Shown piece after piece: positions 1-13,220 of a DNA stretch of 64,000 nucleotides. Every line of letters begins with the position of its first letter. The first letter of the stretch is position 1. Source of the DNA: Phytoseiulus persimilis (taxonomy: Eukaryota; Arthropoda; Arachnida; Mesostigmata; Phytoseiidae); contig CM075102.1 in assembly GCA_037576195.1 (NCBI GenBank), positions 48,108,745 through 48,172,744 of the forward strand. Reading direction: 5' to 3'. The translations under genes and the position numbers were made by a program. The notes beneath the pieces are model-generated. The model did no database searches. It worked only from the letters and a program-made list of their open reading frames with translations, and was not told the origin of the DNA.

Positions 1-3000
1 CCAGCCCGATTGTGAGACGATCCAGGTTTCCTTGAAGGTATTCTTATGGTGAGAGAAAACAGCCAGCCTGCCAGCTATCAGCGGATCACACTTTGTTCGG
101 AACACCTGCTCTGAGGTCAACTGGGGTCTTTCACAGTGCTTGCTTGGTCGACATTACACGAACAGGGGACCGAACGAGCGGATGGATCGCTGGACGGCGA
201 GTCGGACGACCGAACAGATACCGTTACACAGTGACCGTTATCCATTTCGCTCGGCAGTCAACAACTGGATCAACGGCGATGCAAACTGGGGATTTCCAAC
301 GTGGAGCTCTTATTGATCCCGAGTCGAGAAATCGCCCCGCTATCTCGTGGGACCGAATTCGGCTTCCGGCCTACTCAAAGAGCGTTTCGCTAACCCCCCG
401 ATCAACTAGAGCTAACTCGCAGGGGCTTCGCCGTAGGTGCAACATATCGATCCATCGCCGGAGACACGGCGCGAGGCCTTTGAAGAGTAGCGCTGACCGC
501 AACTCCCGACAGATACACCACAGTTTAAACATACAAAGTGTCTCTTATGCCTCCCGTTACGTCATGGCACCTTTAGTCGTGACGGAACTCTTCTCGTTTC
601 CCGCCACGGTCGATATTTCAGACGAGAAGCTGGACCTTCCTGTGACGACGTTTACCGAACCGTCTGCGCGATCCGATGCGCGAAGATCCCTCCTGGATTT
701 AGATGCTTCATTCAAAACGATTCTGTGCGTCGACAGTCTTGAATTATTATACATTTTGAATAGAAACATGGTCCATTCGAGAGGACATTTGAAACCGCTT
801 CCATCAGCGTGGCGCGGGAAACACGCGCAGTTTTCCGGATGCTCCGACCGGGGAGACGATGAATTGATCATTGCGGAAAACCACACTCGCCTCGACCCGA
901 GCCCAGGGAAACTTTCGCACCTGCAGGGAACACAAAGAGGAAGTCATCAGTCAGTGAAAGGTGCGCATGCTTACGGAGCCGATGAATTTCACGTGAAGAA
1001 ACTTGTCAGCTTGATTGCCGCTGAACGGAGCCAGTGATGCATTGCAGTCCCGACGGTGACATCGAATGATGACAAGGCCTCACAGTAATACGTCGAGGCG
1101 TGTGTGGTAATCCTTTGTTTCTCGGGAATCAGAATAGACCCCAGGGCCTGTCGAAACTGTGACGGACGCTGAATCTGCTCGCCTCGCGTCGGAATTCGAG
1201 TGAAGGATCCTCCTGACCGAACGGTTCAATGCGGCGATTCAACACGAAACAGTCGCCGGCTTCACGCATCTGAGGGAAGCTTGAGGATGAAATGGCGAAA
1301 TTCCGAGACGGAGTCGACGGAATGGAATCGGCCAAAGTTTCTAGTCGAATGGGGAGCAGCGCTCCATGAGGCGCCTGATGGAAAACAAGGCGTGTGCATT
1401 GCCTCCGCCCGGGTCCTGTCAGAGTAACTGATGAGCTAGGAAATGACCTGATGAGCTAAGCAAATGGGCCTGGTGATAGGAAGTTGGCGGCCGGCAACAC
1501 GATGTAGACTACTTTCTCCGTCTGGCTGCTCCGTCGCCGGTCGTTGAACAACCTAACGTAGGATGTGGCCTGGATTGTGTGCAACACCGGCCCCGAAAGC
1601 GGTCGGGCCATCGCTGCTGCACATGTCTCACATCGGTCACCCCAGCTCGCTTTGATGGCGCAAGTCGGTCGGCCTACCAGGAAGCCACCTAAACAGGCAG
1701 GCGGGCGGGCGGGCGAGCCCGTTCTTAAGGAAGCAACGCCTCACTTTCTCCGTGACCCACAGAGTTCACCTCTTTCCATTCAATTGATCCGCGTTCATTT
1801 GGACGAGCGTGTCGGCATGAACCAAGTCGCATACTTTGCAGCAACAGACGGCATATCTGGACTACTTGACGCCTCGGAAATTTTGTTGTGGCTGGAGTCC
1901 GTGTGTCCGAACTCGCCGTCGCTTTCCCCGGTGTCGGCATATCGAGGCGGAAGCCCTCAGGCTTTGCGGCCGGCTGCACTGGTGTGAGGTAGCAATCGCC
2001 CCGTCGTTGTTGCCCCGGGTGTTCGATCGCTTGTCGTGTGCTGGCATCGGCGCGCGTGAGCAATGCATTGATTGATACACCGGTCCACAGTTGGTACAGC
2101 ATTATCTATTTATGATGGGAGCACATCACAATCATCCGCTAATTAGGAAGGATTCGTTGAGCGAGAGCTCGACCCCACTTGGAACATACAAAGTTGGATG
2201 TTGGTCTGCTCGAATCGTTTCATAATAGTCGTCGTCGATGCCTCGGATAACGGAACGTTCCATCCGTCGCTGCGGCTTCGGTCGTCGTTGGGTGTTTTGG
2301 TTTCGATGTTGGTAAACGCGAGTGCAGTGTTGCCTCGCTGCCGGGCGACATCTGATCGACCGAATCCCGATTGACATGTCAACCGGCCACCGTGAGTGAA
2401 AATTTCTTCGCGGGCTCTCATGCTCGCTCTGATGTCGAACTGCCGCTATTCATCCCGATTTATTCGTATGATAATTTCATAACGACGAAGGAACACACTG
2501 CGACCGGGGTTGTTTGACGCAGGCGTGGACTCCCGTGGGCGGCTTTTCATTCGAGGAAATAATGAAGCGTTTTCCGTCGCTCCTTCCATCATTTACTCGA
2601 TTGTATTCATCGTGATCGTTATGATTATTATCGTTGTCGTCTCACCGTTCTCTTCATGTTAACCAAATGAAGTTCCGACAATCAGGGCAGGGCGGCGCTT
2701 TTCATCCGAACAACAATAACCCGCATCGAGGCGATCTGACGCAACATCAGAAGAAGAACCATGCTTAAGATCCGCCGGTATTCGCTTCGCAACGAAGCGA
2801 CGAACCGATTCGTCTCCGGAAACTCCAGTTCCGAAGCAACGCATACACAAAACCGAGCGAGGGCATGGAACGAGAGCGCCTGACGGCCGACCCTCGTGGC
2901 AAAGTCCTCATTCGCTTCGGCCTCATGTATTTTCGATGCATTGGCGGAGTCACCGTTTATGGCGCTCGATACTCGAGCCCTGCGGCGGCTACGTTCCAAT

Positions 3001-6000
3001 GAAGGTTTGGGCTCCAATCACGGGTCAGCGGTTTCCGACAATCACGACTTGGAACTCCCAACTTGAGTGGTCTCGAAAATTTTGGTTCGATCGATATAGA
3101 ACGTCGACGAAATGGAGATGAACGTACGATACTTCGATCCAACTAAAGCTCATAGCGGGGTACTTCGCGAGGTATCCTAGGATTTGCATTCCTCAGTCGA
3201 GGAGACTTCTTTCAGGCCGGAATCGAAAGTGTTCTCCGGCCAAGATGATGGTTTCTGGAAGCACAGGTCATTTCTGAAGGCGGTTTGAAATTCAAATTCG
3301 ATTCGCTAACCGCTTGTGTCAGCTGCATTCGGCGCGCACTGGATTGCGAACCACATCAACGGAGCTTTCAAACGATACGTCGAATGAATGTCCGTTAGAA
3401 ATCAGCTGACGCGGAGTTTCAATGATTTGCGGAGTTTGATGGACGGCCCGTGCTGCCGTTGGATGGCTGCATCGTCCACCGTACATGGGAATCATCTGGT
3501 GGGCTCGACGGATCAAAATAATCGACCAACGAACGGACAGACGGCGAGCGACCTGACAACCGACCGCTAGGATCCGCACATCTGTCAAGTGGCCCTTATC
3601 GCTCCTTGCTGTTTTCAGCAGCCGAAAATTTCTGATCTCTGCGAGTCTTCTACGGACTCGATCGGATGCAGCTCGTCAACTCCGAGATCGATACGCCGCG
3701 CAATCGAAGGAGGAAGGGGTCTGGACGGCTCATACCGCTCCGCCGCCTTCTGAGACCATTCGACATTTTGAAAGCTCGACTTTCTCTCCGGACATCAAAT
3801 CTCGAAGCTCGGTTCGGAAAGACCGAGGAACGATTCCAAACAGCGGTGCGGTCGTCGGGATTGACGATCGCTCGAGTGGGACTCTGTTTGGATTGTTAGC
3901 CTGGAACCGTGTTCAGAAGAATCAGACGAAGTTCTGCCTCAGACGAGGGTCGGCCTTGCCCACGCTAAAGTTTTTGTTTTTCGTCTGCTTTTGTTCTTTT
4001 GTGATGGATCCGAGCCTAGGAACAAAACGAATTCAAAGCCGTTGCAACCGCAGCAAATATCAACTCGCCAGATTCAGATCGGTGCTCAGAAAGCCGACTT
4101 GCGAGATGGCGGAGTCACAGTTTATTTTTGTCTGGTTTTCCTCTCCCTCCGTCCCGAGAGCCGTTCTTTTCAATTTCAGACACGTGTGCATCCTTTATTC
4201 TTGGAAGCATTCAAATTATTTCTCCGCTCGAGGCCCCAGCTGGAAGTCGTTCCCGAAATTCACGTTCACTCAACAAAGTTTTATTCTATCTGAAACGTCG
4301 CCAGTACTTAGCCAGAGTGATTCGATAGTCGATCGACGGTCTTGCCGACGACGCGTATCGACCACCGCATTCATAAAGCCAAGCTGGAAAGTCGCCGATT
4401 CGGCCATGGATACATCGTTGTTCCGAACTGATTACTGTTCGCCAGAGTCCCACTCGGAAACTTCAGCTCTCACGAAGGCGGTCTCGTCGGAAGCGAGGAG
4501 GACGATCGAGTTATTTTCGGTTCGAATGACCCGATGACTCGGACAGATTAGAATTAGTTCGTTAGGCTCGTTACGCTGTGAATCACGATGCGATGCGTCG
4601 AGACCGCCAAAGATCCGACCCGAAATTTCTGCAAGCACCAACAGTTTGATGGAATTGCTCAGATTCGAAAAGACCGCTCCTCCGTCACTAATTGCATCAA
4701 AATAGTGGTCAGCGCGCGTAGCTGATCCAAAGCTCACGTTGGGACGCGATCAGATGCGTGAGTTTATATTGTCTCGGTAACTCCATGTTTTCTCATTTTC
4801 TGATTCTTCATCGCTGGTTAGTTTATTCGTGTAGGATTTTTCCATCCGAAGAACTCTGTTCGAAAGACTCCATCTTCTCGCGGACGGGGATGATCGCATC
4901 CTGTGGGACTGCGAGAGAAACGCAATGGAATTGTGACTCGCTCGGAGGGCGCGTAGTGAGAATTTTTCTGAGTTGCTCAGTGAGGCGTGAGGTTTTTGCA
5001 TTTCGACATTGGGGATAACGCGTCACGAGGAATGCCCACGCAGCGAAACCAGATGGAGCGTTCCGGGATATCGGAGTCGCTCGGAGCTAGTACTGAAGTC
5101 TAGAGCGCGTAGCACTTCGTCGGAATCTCTATGAGTGGGATGGAGTTCTCGATTTGGCTTGCCTCTCGCGAGCTTTCGACCGATTCATGAGTCAGCGATG
5201 AATTACATCGGAAGGATTTCCTCTATCCAAATAGAATCGTCCGGTCGCGTAGGGGAGTTCCAGAGAACTGTGTCCTTCCGAACGCCCACTCGTCTTATTC
5301 GGAAAAAATGTTTTTCATCAATGTGAGACATTGTACCAGTTGCTTTCGTGCATTTCGTTGCACAAACGCCTGAGAGGAACTGTGAAAGCTGAGAACTCGC
5401 CGCTGTCATTCGGCTCTAACGGATAAAGTCGCGTCGTTTGATGAGAGACGTGATGATCGCAGCGCGTTTCGAAACTCGTTTGGACTTTTCATATTCTGGT
5501 CAAAGCACTGTAATGTAATAGGTTCTTAGAGAAGTCATGAGAAACTGGTAGGGTAGACAGAGAGCTCCTCGGGCTGAACGTCAAATCAGATCCACGTTGG
5601 ATCACCCCATTGTATCACGGCGCAGATGAGAAAACTCATTTTGTCCTACTCGGTACCGCAGGGGCCTAGATCTTTGTTCTGGAACTTGAACTATCCCTCA
5701 AAGGCGTCGAAGAATCGCGCAGAGCGCCATGGCAACAGCTTTCAGACGATTCTGTTTTGTTGAGTGTTCTAAACATGATGAAGTCGAACCAGCTGACGTA
5801 GTATCGTAGGCGAGGAAGGGCCGCGGGAGGCGCGCTCCATGGCGCGTACTTCCTGTCCTGCCTCGGCCACTATGTAACCGAGCTGGGACGCTCCATGGAT
5901 GCGCGTTTTGCCGAGAGACTCGCCGTAACCTGAGCTCAGAGCCTTGACTGCGCGACGAAAACGGAAGTTCTGCCGGACCATCCAGTAAGAATCGATCGAA

Positions 6001-8807
6001 TCGGGGCTTTTCTGAACGTCTTCGTGGTTTCCTATTTCGTCGTGAGCTCGAACAACTCAGTATCAAACTTGACGTCTGAGTCGCGACGCGATCCCAATGA
6101 TCGGCTCGTATTCTTGGCTAAGCAGGAAGCCATTTGTTGCTCTGGGGACCGGAATCAGTCTGGGGACTCTTCTTCGCAACGGCAAACGGTTGGCTCCAAC
6201 CGCTCCACCAAGATTTTATTGTTCGATGCGATTGTGTCTTCGATGAAATTGCTACCTGGATGGGAACTTCGCCGGAATGGATCGTCTTCCCGTCCGTGGG
6301 AAATCGTAGGAAGAGTTTTCACGCCGTTTTTTCGATATTTTTGCGGCTGCCGTGCGACACTTCGGGCCGATTTTTTCTTCTCGCCGCTGGTGCTGCCGTC
6401 CGCCAATCGTGCGCCGGCTCTGAAGGCTTTAATTCTCCCGTTTTTGTCCGTGTCCGTTGTTTGTCACGACGGAGAAGCGGCCATGTATTTCTGTACGAAG
6501 TCTACATAGCATTCCATTTATCGCGCCCAGAGGTCCCACGCTTCGGCTGACGACAGCGGCCCAGCCGCGGCGACAGGGAGCCGACGGCGACCGAACGACG
6601 GACGGACGGAATGGGATGCGCCGCGATCCCGAAGAATTGTTTGGCCGAATGCCTTGGAGAAATGAATTGTGGGCGGGAACCTTGGCTTTCTGATGTTGGC
6701 CGATGCAGCTCGAATTGATATTCATACTCGAAGAGCGCACCGATTCGTTGCCGCACCGGATCGAAAGCGGAGAGTTTGTGACGGCTTCGTTCTGACCCGT
6801 TTCAAGTGCGAATGATCTTCTGACCATTCGCCGAAAGCTCAACCGCGAGACGACGTCGGAGAATTCGCTAGTTGTCAACGATCGATGAATTCTAGATTCC
6901 TTCTCGTCTGTCGCGGCTCGCGGGGTGCGAATCAAAACAACATAGTTTGACGACTTCGGAGCGCATCGCTGCGGCAGTTTGAGAACGAACATCGCCGGAC
7001 GGAATTTGTGTGGGACACGTTTCAATGCCACTCTCTGACTGAGTGGAGTTTTACGCACAATGATGTAATCATTCTGGTAAAACTTTCTTGAATATCTCAT
7101 CGAAACTACGTTCTGCGGACAGAAGGGTTGTTTTGGCGGGGGCGGTTTCCGGGCAGTTGGAAGGCTGAGCTTTTGGTTGTCAGTTGAACATTTCCGCATA
7201 CGTGACGACCGCTGAGTAATTAGAAATGTCCCTGTCGGCTGCGGAGCTCACGCGAAAGCGTTCATTACGATTCGGAACATCTGACATGTCTGAGGAAATG
7301 AGGATGCTCCAGCTCGTCGCAGTTTTCCCTCCGTGTCCGTTTCTGAAAGCAGTGCGAGCCAATTTCCCCGGCCAGATCCAAACTCGGGGTCGCGTTCGCG
7401 CATTGTTCTTCCAAAATGAAATCAGAAAGTTGGAGAAGCGGACTGGTCGGTTTGTTTCGCTTTCTGGTTTAGTTCTGTTCCCGCGAATCGCTCCCCATGC
7501 AAGCAGACCTCTCGCTCTGCCGCTTGAACGCAGGATCAACTGCCGCTGCCGCCGCCGCGGTCGGTCGGCTTCTTTTCGAGTTATATCTGTCTTCGACCGG
7601 AGCTCGGCTTCGCCCTGAACTTGATCTCTACTCTCTCAGGTCTAACGGCCCGCCCGGAGATGACAGGTGACCTTCATGCGAGGCGGAATAACGCAGTTGG
7701 TCCTTGGTTCATAATTCACTTTAATCAGCTGTGTCGTGACTGAGCTCTCGGGATGAGTAAGGTGTTTTTGCGAGTCCGTCGCCGTCTACCGGATCGCGGA
7801 GTTCGTTCACCGTCGACCTAACCGTAGTTCTGGAAGAGTGGAGCATTCCATTTCTAGAGTTTTCTCCCTCCAGGTCGCTGAGGCCCAGAACCGATTCTCA
7901 GAATCGCGGATTTTCAACATCTGGTTCTGCTGCGTTCTTGGAAGGGCTTTTTGTTCTTACGGTCTACCAGGGTTCGGAGTAATCCGAAAGATTTGAAACC
8001 TGACAGCAAGAAATCTTTCTAGGTGCCGGGAACCGGCCGTATCTCTGTCCGGTGTTCCGGCAGACGCGTGAACGTGTAAATAAACCAAGTTATGCGTTGA
8101 TGGCGTTGCTTGACAACATGTGAGCGTGAGCGCGTGTCTCAACTTATGGAAGATGGTATCTCGTCAATCCGTCTGTTTGATGCAGCTGGAGGGGAAACGA
8201 GGTTAAGCGTCGCCTTCTTTCTGTTGACGCCATCAGAACTCATTTCTGCGGCTGTCCATTTACGGGACGGAAAGTGACCGGCCGAGCCGAAATCTAAGCC
8301 GAACTAACAGGAACATAATCGTAAGCGCAACATCGACTGAAGCCTTGGCGGCTGGAATCTCTGGCTCGAATGCGAGAGCGATCCCTGCTAACAAGTTCGT
8401 GAAGTGAAGTCAATGGCAGGGTATCGCGGCGCCGGGAGGCACCGGCTGGCGCAACGGCTCAGCCATTAGCGGAGGCAGAAGAAAAAAAAACAGAAAACTC
8501 TGGGCGCCCCGATGGTGTAGGAAACAGCCAGACAACATTGTCGCATGGTGCAGGAAGAGCGTCGCTGTTTTCAGCTGTTTCGCTGCTTTCGCACTCGTCG
8601 CGATGAGTGGTTCCGACGGGGCCCATAGAGGAACGCGTGCTCGTCCGCTGCATCTGTCCATTGGACAGGTATGACACCAGCCCACCGAATACATCAGAAA
8701 CCACAAGGAATCCATGATGCTATCTCGAAACCACTGCGAGTTGGATGCTCGCTATGGACGAGTTGCGGGCGGTGGAGACCTCTTGGAACGGCGATTGCGA
8801 CGGACAG
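1..8807. other. Stretch with no recognisable gene
   Basis: No reading frame on either strand resembles a protein family I know, and I see no RNA gene or transposon. Long open frames occur on both strands, for instance 93-1037 (+, 314 codons, no ATG at its 5' end) and 6429-7199 (-, 256 codons). They are rich in Arg and Ser and look like frames opened by base composition. The missing first exon of katanin p80 may lie here, but I could not find it. A short imperfect 20-nt tandem duplication sits at 1428-1467. Confidence 0.5.
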
Positions 8808-9962
8808 TCATTTTCGATTAGTTGACACCGTTTCATTGAATTTCCAGCGTCTTTCAATCCCGAGATCTTGGAGGCGCTCTGCATTTGACAGATCCGGTGC
8901 AACTTTGTTGTACGTGTCCGGACGAAGACACTCATGCGGCGCCAGCAGCACTACTAGGTCACCGAGAGAGCGTGGGTAGCCAGCAGCAAGAGCGATTTCT
9001 GTTGTGGATAAATTGCCACAGTATATTCGCCTCGCGTCTATGACTAAAGACCGGATTTCTCGAAACACTTGTCCTGGGACAAAAATGACCCGCGCTCAAT
9101 GAAGCAATGACATCTCAAACGAACGGTTGATCGAAGCATCTGATAGTGGTCAGTCGGATTCAGTGATCGCGGCGATGATCAGATGCGCCAGTTTCGACTG
9201 GTTTTGCTGCTTCTCTCCATGCCGGCATCAAGCGGAAAACGGGACCCGGGATCGCTGCCGCTCGTCTCCATGGATCACTGGCCGATCCTGTCGCTCGCTG
9301 GTCGTGGCATAGCTTCCGACTTCGCCGAGAATTCAGTGGAAGAACGAGTTTCAGACAAAGTAAATGGTCTTGACTTCGTAGCGGTTTACGACGGCTTTGT
9401 TGAGCCATAACTCCAGCGAGAGGTCGAGCTTCTATTTCGAAACGATTTCCCCCTTGTTGGAATCCCGTTATGAGACTATATTCTATCGTCCAACGCTCCA
9501 AGACAGATGAAACCTTTCCTTCCGATCCTGTCATTAAATTCAGCGTTTTCCCTGCCGCCGTCCATCGGGTGATTCCCGTCGCTCCGGAACCGGAGCGCAT
9601 CGCGACACGGGAGAACACACGAACAAAGGTCCGACAGTATCTCGACGGGGTTAGCCAACATTGCAGGATGAGAAAAAGTTCGTTACGCGCTGAGTTCCGC
9701 AGTGGCATTGTCGAACTTGGCGGCGCTGGATTAAGTCGATACGACAGCAGTAATTCGAATGCAAAACGGTTAGCAAATACGCCCCGAGCCACTTTCATAC
9801 CGGCTGGGAATTCGCGCAGTGCTTTTCAAGGCTGGCTGCGCTTACGTGGGATCTTTTCCCACTCGACGTCCGCGTACGAGATGAGCAGGGCTAAATGACC
9901 GCCGCGGTCTTGCGTCACCCGTCGAAGCACTGCGATAGGGCTCGAGCCTCTTGGGGAAATCG
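8808..9962 (-). CDS. Possible ankyrin-repeat/SOCS-box-like protein, 5' end missing
   Basis: Three exons fit together in phase on the minus strand: 9846-9962 (acceptor cttttcag, donor GTAAGC), 9621-9803 (after a 42-nt intron; donor GTGTGT, weak) and 8808-9073 (acceptor tttttgtcccag; ends in a stop). The joined translation has helix-rich stretches such as HLALLISYADVEWEKIP and FANRFAFELLLSYRLNP, followed by ARNELFLILQCWL and then CGNLSTTEIALAAGYPRSL. This layout, degenerate ankyrin-like helices then a C-terminal segment with a PRSL-type end, recalls ANKRD9 or ASB proteins, but that is impression rather than a firm match. The exon upstream of 9962 was not found. Its place is odd: katanin p80 starts reading at 10122 on the other strand, so the 5' ends of the two genes must overlap or interleave. 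The gene could also be a set of chance frames. Confidence 0.35.
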
Positions 9963-10121
9963 CTGAAAAGACTCAAGATTCGACCACGTTTTCCCTCGAT
10001 CGGTGCCATCCGAATTGCCCGTGAACGAGCTGGTCGCCGTAAATAACGGGTGCGCTGGAGAATTCCGCCGTGTTCATCCGAGGTTCAAATAACTCTGACG
10101 CGTTGGCTTGTTTGTTTACAG

Positions 10122-13100
10122 ATCAATCTATGGACCATACCTCGCTACAACTGCGTGCTGCGACTGCACGGCCATACAACACCGATCGACACAGTCAAAT
10201 TTCATCCCAACGAAGACCTGCTGGCTTCAGGCTCAAACTCCGGGGCTGTGAAACTTTTCGACCTCGAAGCCGCTAGGGTTCTCCGCACACTGAACGGACA
10301 CAAGGCATCGGTGCAGTGCATAGATTTCCATCCGTATGGCGAATTCATCGCGTCAGGCTCCTGTGATAACTCCATCAAACTGTGGGACTCACGAAGGCGA
10401 AGCTGCATAAACACTTATCGAGGCCATGAACAAAAAGTGAATTCAATCCGCTTCAGTCCGGACGGACGATGGATCGTCTCGGGCGGAGACGACGGTTCCA
10501 TCAAGCTGTGGGATCTGGCGATGGGGAAAATGCTCACTCAGTTCAACGAGCATCAAGCTCCCGTGAGCGACGTGGAGTTCCACCCGAATGAGTACCTGCT
10601 GGCGTCGGGCAGTGAGGATGGCAGCGTGAAGTTCTACGACCTTGAGACGTGGACTTTGATCTCGTCGACGAGCGGAGATTCTGGACAAGTACACTGCACA
10701 AGATTCCATCCCGACGGAGACGTGATCATGGTGGGCGCCGACGACCTCATGAGGGTGTACGGTTGGGAGCCGACCGTGAACACGTTCGACCGCGTCGTCA
10801 TGGGATGGGGTCGGGTTGAAGACCTGATGGTCGGCAAGGAAGCCATCGTCGCCGCGAGCAAGTCGGTGACGAACGTCTGTGTCTACGTTCTCGACACAAA
10901 CAAAGTACAGCCGTTCGCCGGTTCGACGACGTTTATCGATGAGGTCCCGCTGAAAACGACCTCGTTCCGTCGATCTTCGCCTCTGGGCTCGAACCCGAGA
11001 CGGAGTTTCAATACGAAAACACGCGGAAAACTGGATGTGGCCTACAAAAGGGAAATAAACTCTTCGGAGGCCTCCGATAACTCTTACGACAGCTATGAAC
11101 CATCGAGTACAGATGACGTTTGCATCATGGAGCCTTGTGAGTGCCAGAGATCTCTTTGTGACTTCTCATCTCTCTCCCGATACCAGCGGGACAGTACCCT
11201 GAAATCTGACCGTCCCGATAATTCTCGCCTCCTTGCAGCTTCATACAACGAAATCTTCCATCCGTCGAAAGAGTTGTCGAGAAGCCCGCCTAGAGATTCG
11301 TATCCCGTCATGAGCAACTCGGGCTCGGGGCTCTTCCGTCTCCCACCGATCAAGGATGCGGCCCCGAACCTGACTGCCGCGACAACACCCGTAGGACCTT
11401 CCCGCTCACCTCCACGAGCTGATCCTGTGATTTCGAGGAACCTCCAAAGTTCCGATTGTCTCAAATCGATCACAGCCGGCAATCGGATTTCAGTCAATTC
11501 AACTTCTACCACGACAGCGATGAACAACTTCAATAACACAGTCAACACAAATAACACGAGCAACAAAACCAACAACACTTATTCCACCAGCAACATGCGT
11601 TCCTCGTATTCGATGGGCAACATCAAAGAAACAACGCAGCACCACGGAAGCCTGAGCAGCTCTTCGTCCACGCTCAGCAGCGTTTCCGACAACAACCGAA
11701 AGACGGGTAAGTCGAATGAGCTGGAATCGGAGGAAGGAGCTCAGACAGAGAATTCAGACCTGTGGCATGTTCGGAGATGGCCGTTGGGGGAATGAGGCAA
11801 CGACATTGAGATCATGTGTCCACCACCACTCGGAACGGACAGAAATGTGCACCTCAATTACAGTGAAAGGGCACATGGATATCGGATAATAGGAATACTG
11901 GACTTTTCGCCAGATTTCAAGAGATTTGAAACTCCCTTGGAATTCAATGAGCGCGAAAGCTCGCTCGCGTCCCCCCCCCCCCCCAAGATCCGTTACTGAC
12001 CCTGAGCTCATGGAATAATCGAGTATTTTTTCCAGGCACTGCCAATTCCACTTCTAGTGGAGACCTCTCTCCGATCCTTCCGGTTAGTGAACCGTCGACC
12101 CCAGTCAAAACTCAGAATTTCCTCCCACGGCGAGGCGCTGACAAAACTTCGTCGGAGCAGAGTCTTGTCTCCATTGTGAAGCCAGTCATGAGTGTCAAGG
12201 CGGCTGCAGTGGTTCATCCCGAGGTTGTGACAAATGTAAGGATCGGATTGACTTCCTCCTCCTCATGTCTTCAGAATATCGAGATCCAAACGGTGGACTC
12301 CGGACTACTTCTCACCCTTGATTCTCCAGATTCCCCCGGCTGTCTGCCAACCTGAGAAACAAGGTTACAATGCGGACTCCGTTGGCAGCAACGGGACATG
12401 TGGCGGCGGCGGAGGTTTGAATTTCGATGACTTTCTGCCGGCTCACGTTCAGTCGCTTTCGCGGGGACCGCGATCTACTGTCCCAGTTTCAGAAACCGAA
12501 GCTATCGAAAAGATCAGCGGTGAGCATTTACCCACGGAACTCGTCTGATCTGCTCAGCTCAAAATGAAATCGTACAATGCGTGTCGTGCAACGCAAATCT
12601 AATTTAGGTTCGCGGAAATCTGTTCCAGCTGGTCACAACGGCATGATGGTCGCCATGATGCATCGTCTCAACGGTCTCCGCCAGATTCATGCACGCTGGA
12701 ATCCAAAGGATCCTCGCGCCGCTGTCGAAGTCGCGCTGAACCTGAGAGACGCGTCAGTACTCGTGGATCTGCTCAACGTATTAGTTCTACGGTCCGCGAT
12801 GTGGAATCTCGACCTTTGTCACCTGCTTTTGCCCGCCATGTACGAGCTCATCCAGAGCAAGTACGAGCCGCAGATGGCGACAGCCATCTCGGGAATAAAG
12901 CTCGTTCTCAAGAACTTCGGTACGGCTTAAACCAACCCCGTTGAGCTCTACGACGATCTATCCTTGAATCAATGACTCCCAGATAGGATCCTCTCCTGAC
13001 CGCGCTCTCTCTCCTTGCAGGAACCATCATCAAAGACACCGTGGCAGGACCGCGGAGCGTCGGCGTAGATCTCAGCCGTGAAGAGCGCTACGGAAAGTGT

Positions 13101-13220
13101 TCAGGCTGTCATGAATCGCTGATGACAATCAGATCGTTCCTTCTGAAGAGACAAACCATGCAGGGCAAAGTCGGCTCTCAATTCAGAGACCTTCTGGCAG
13201 TCATGGAGATGCTTGACTGA
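10122..13220 (+). CDS. KATNB1: Katanin p80 regulatory subunit (WD40), first exon unseen
   Basis: Katanin p80 is the regulatory subunit of the microtubule-severing AAA ATPase katanin; it targets the p60 enzyme to centrosomes and spindle poles. Five exons join in phase: 10122-11706, 12036-12235, 12330-12519, 12608-12919 and 13021-13220. The first opens inside WD repeat 1 (INLWTIPRYNC) after acceptor tttgtttacag, then runs through repeats with HPNEYLLASGS and GSIKLWDL signatures to LMRVYGWEP, the usual end of the propeller. The last three exons give the DFLP motif and the con80 domain (DLLNVLVLRSAMWNLDLCH to VGVDLSREERYGKC), ending FRDLLAVMEMLD. At least 828 residues are encoded against about 655 in human. 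The excess is a disordered linker with an Asn/Thr/Ser-rich tract near 11500-11610. No in-frame ATG precedes repeat 1, so one upstream exon is missing; I did not find it in the preceding kilobases. Confidence 0.95.
11971..11984. repeat. Run of 14 C in katanin p80 intron
   Basis: A perfect homopolymer of 14 C lies in the 329-nt intron between the first and second visible katanin p80 exons. Such a run is prone to length change and to sequencing error. Confidence 0.9.

Noticed and set aside
1428-1447. Hammerhead-ribozyme-like core (CTGATGAG followed by GAAA)
   Set aside because: Only a few bases lie between the two core motifs, they cannot form stem II, and no stems I and III are evident.
4869-4912. 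WD40-like phrase (LLADGDDRILWDCE), a possible missing katanin p80 first exon
   Set aside because: It stands alone, with no strand pattern or donor site that would join in phase to 10122.
6429-7199. 256-codon minus-strand frame
   Set aside because: Basic and Ser-rich with no family resemblance, and the opposite strand is also widely open; it looks compositional.
7650-7672. GPPGDDR followed by a GT donor, as katanin p80 exon 1
   Set aside because: The phase does not fit the exon at 10122, and the preceding residues do not resemble the katanin N-terminus.
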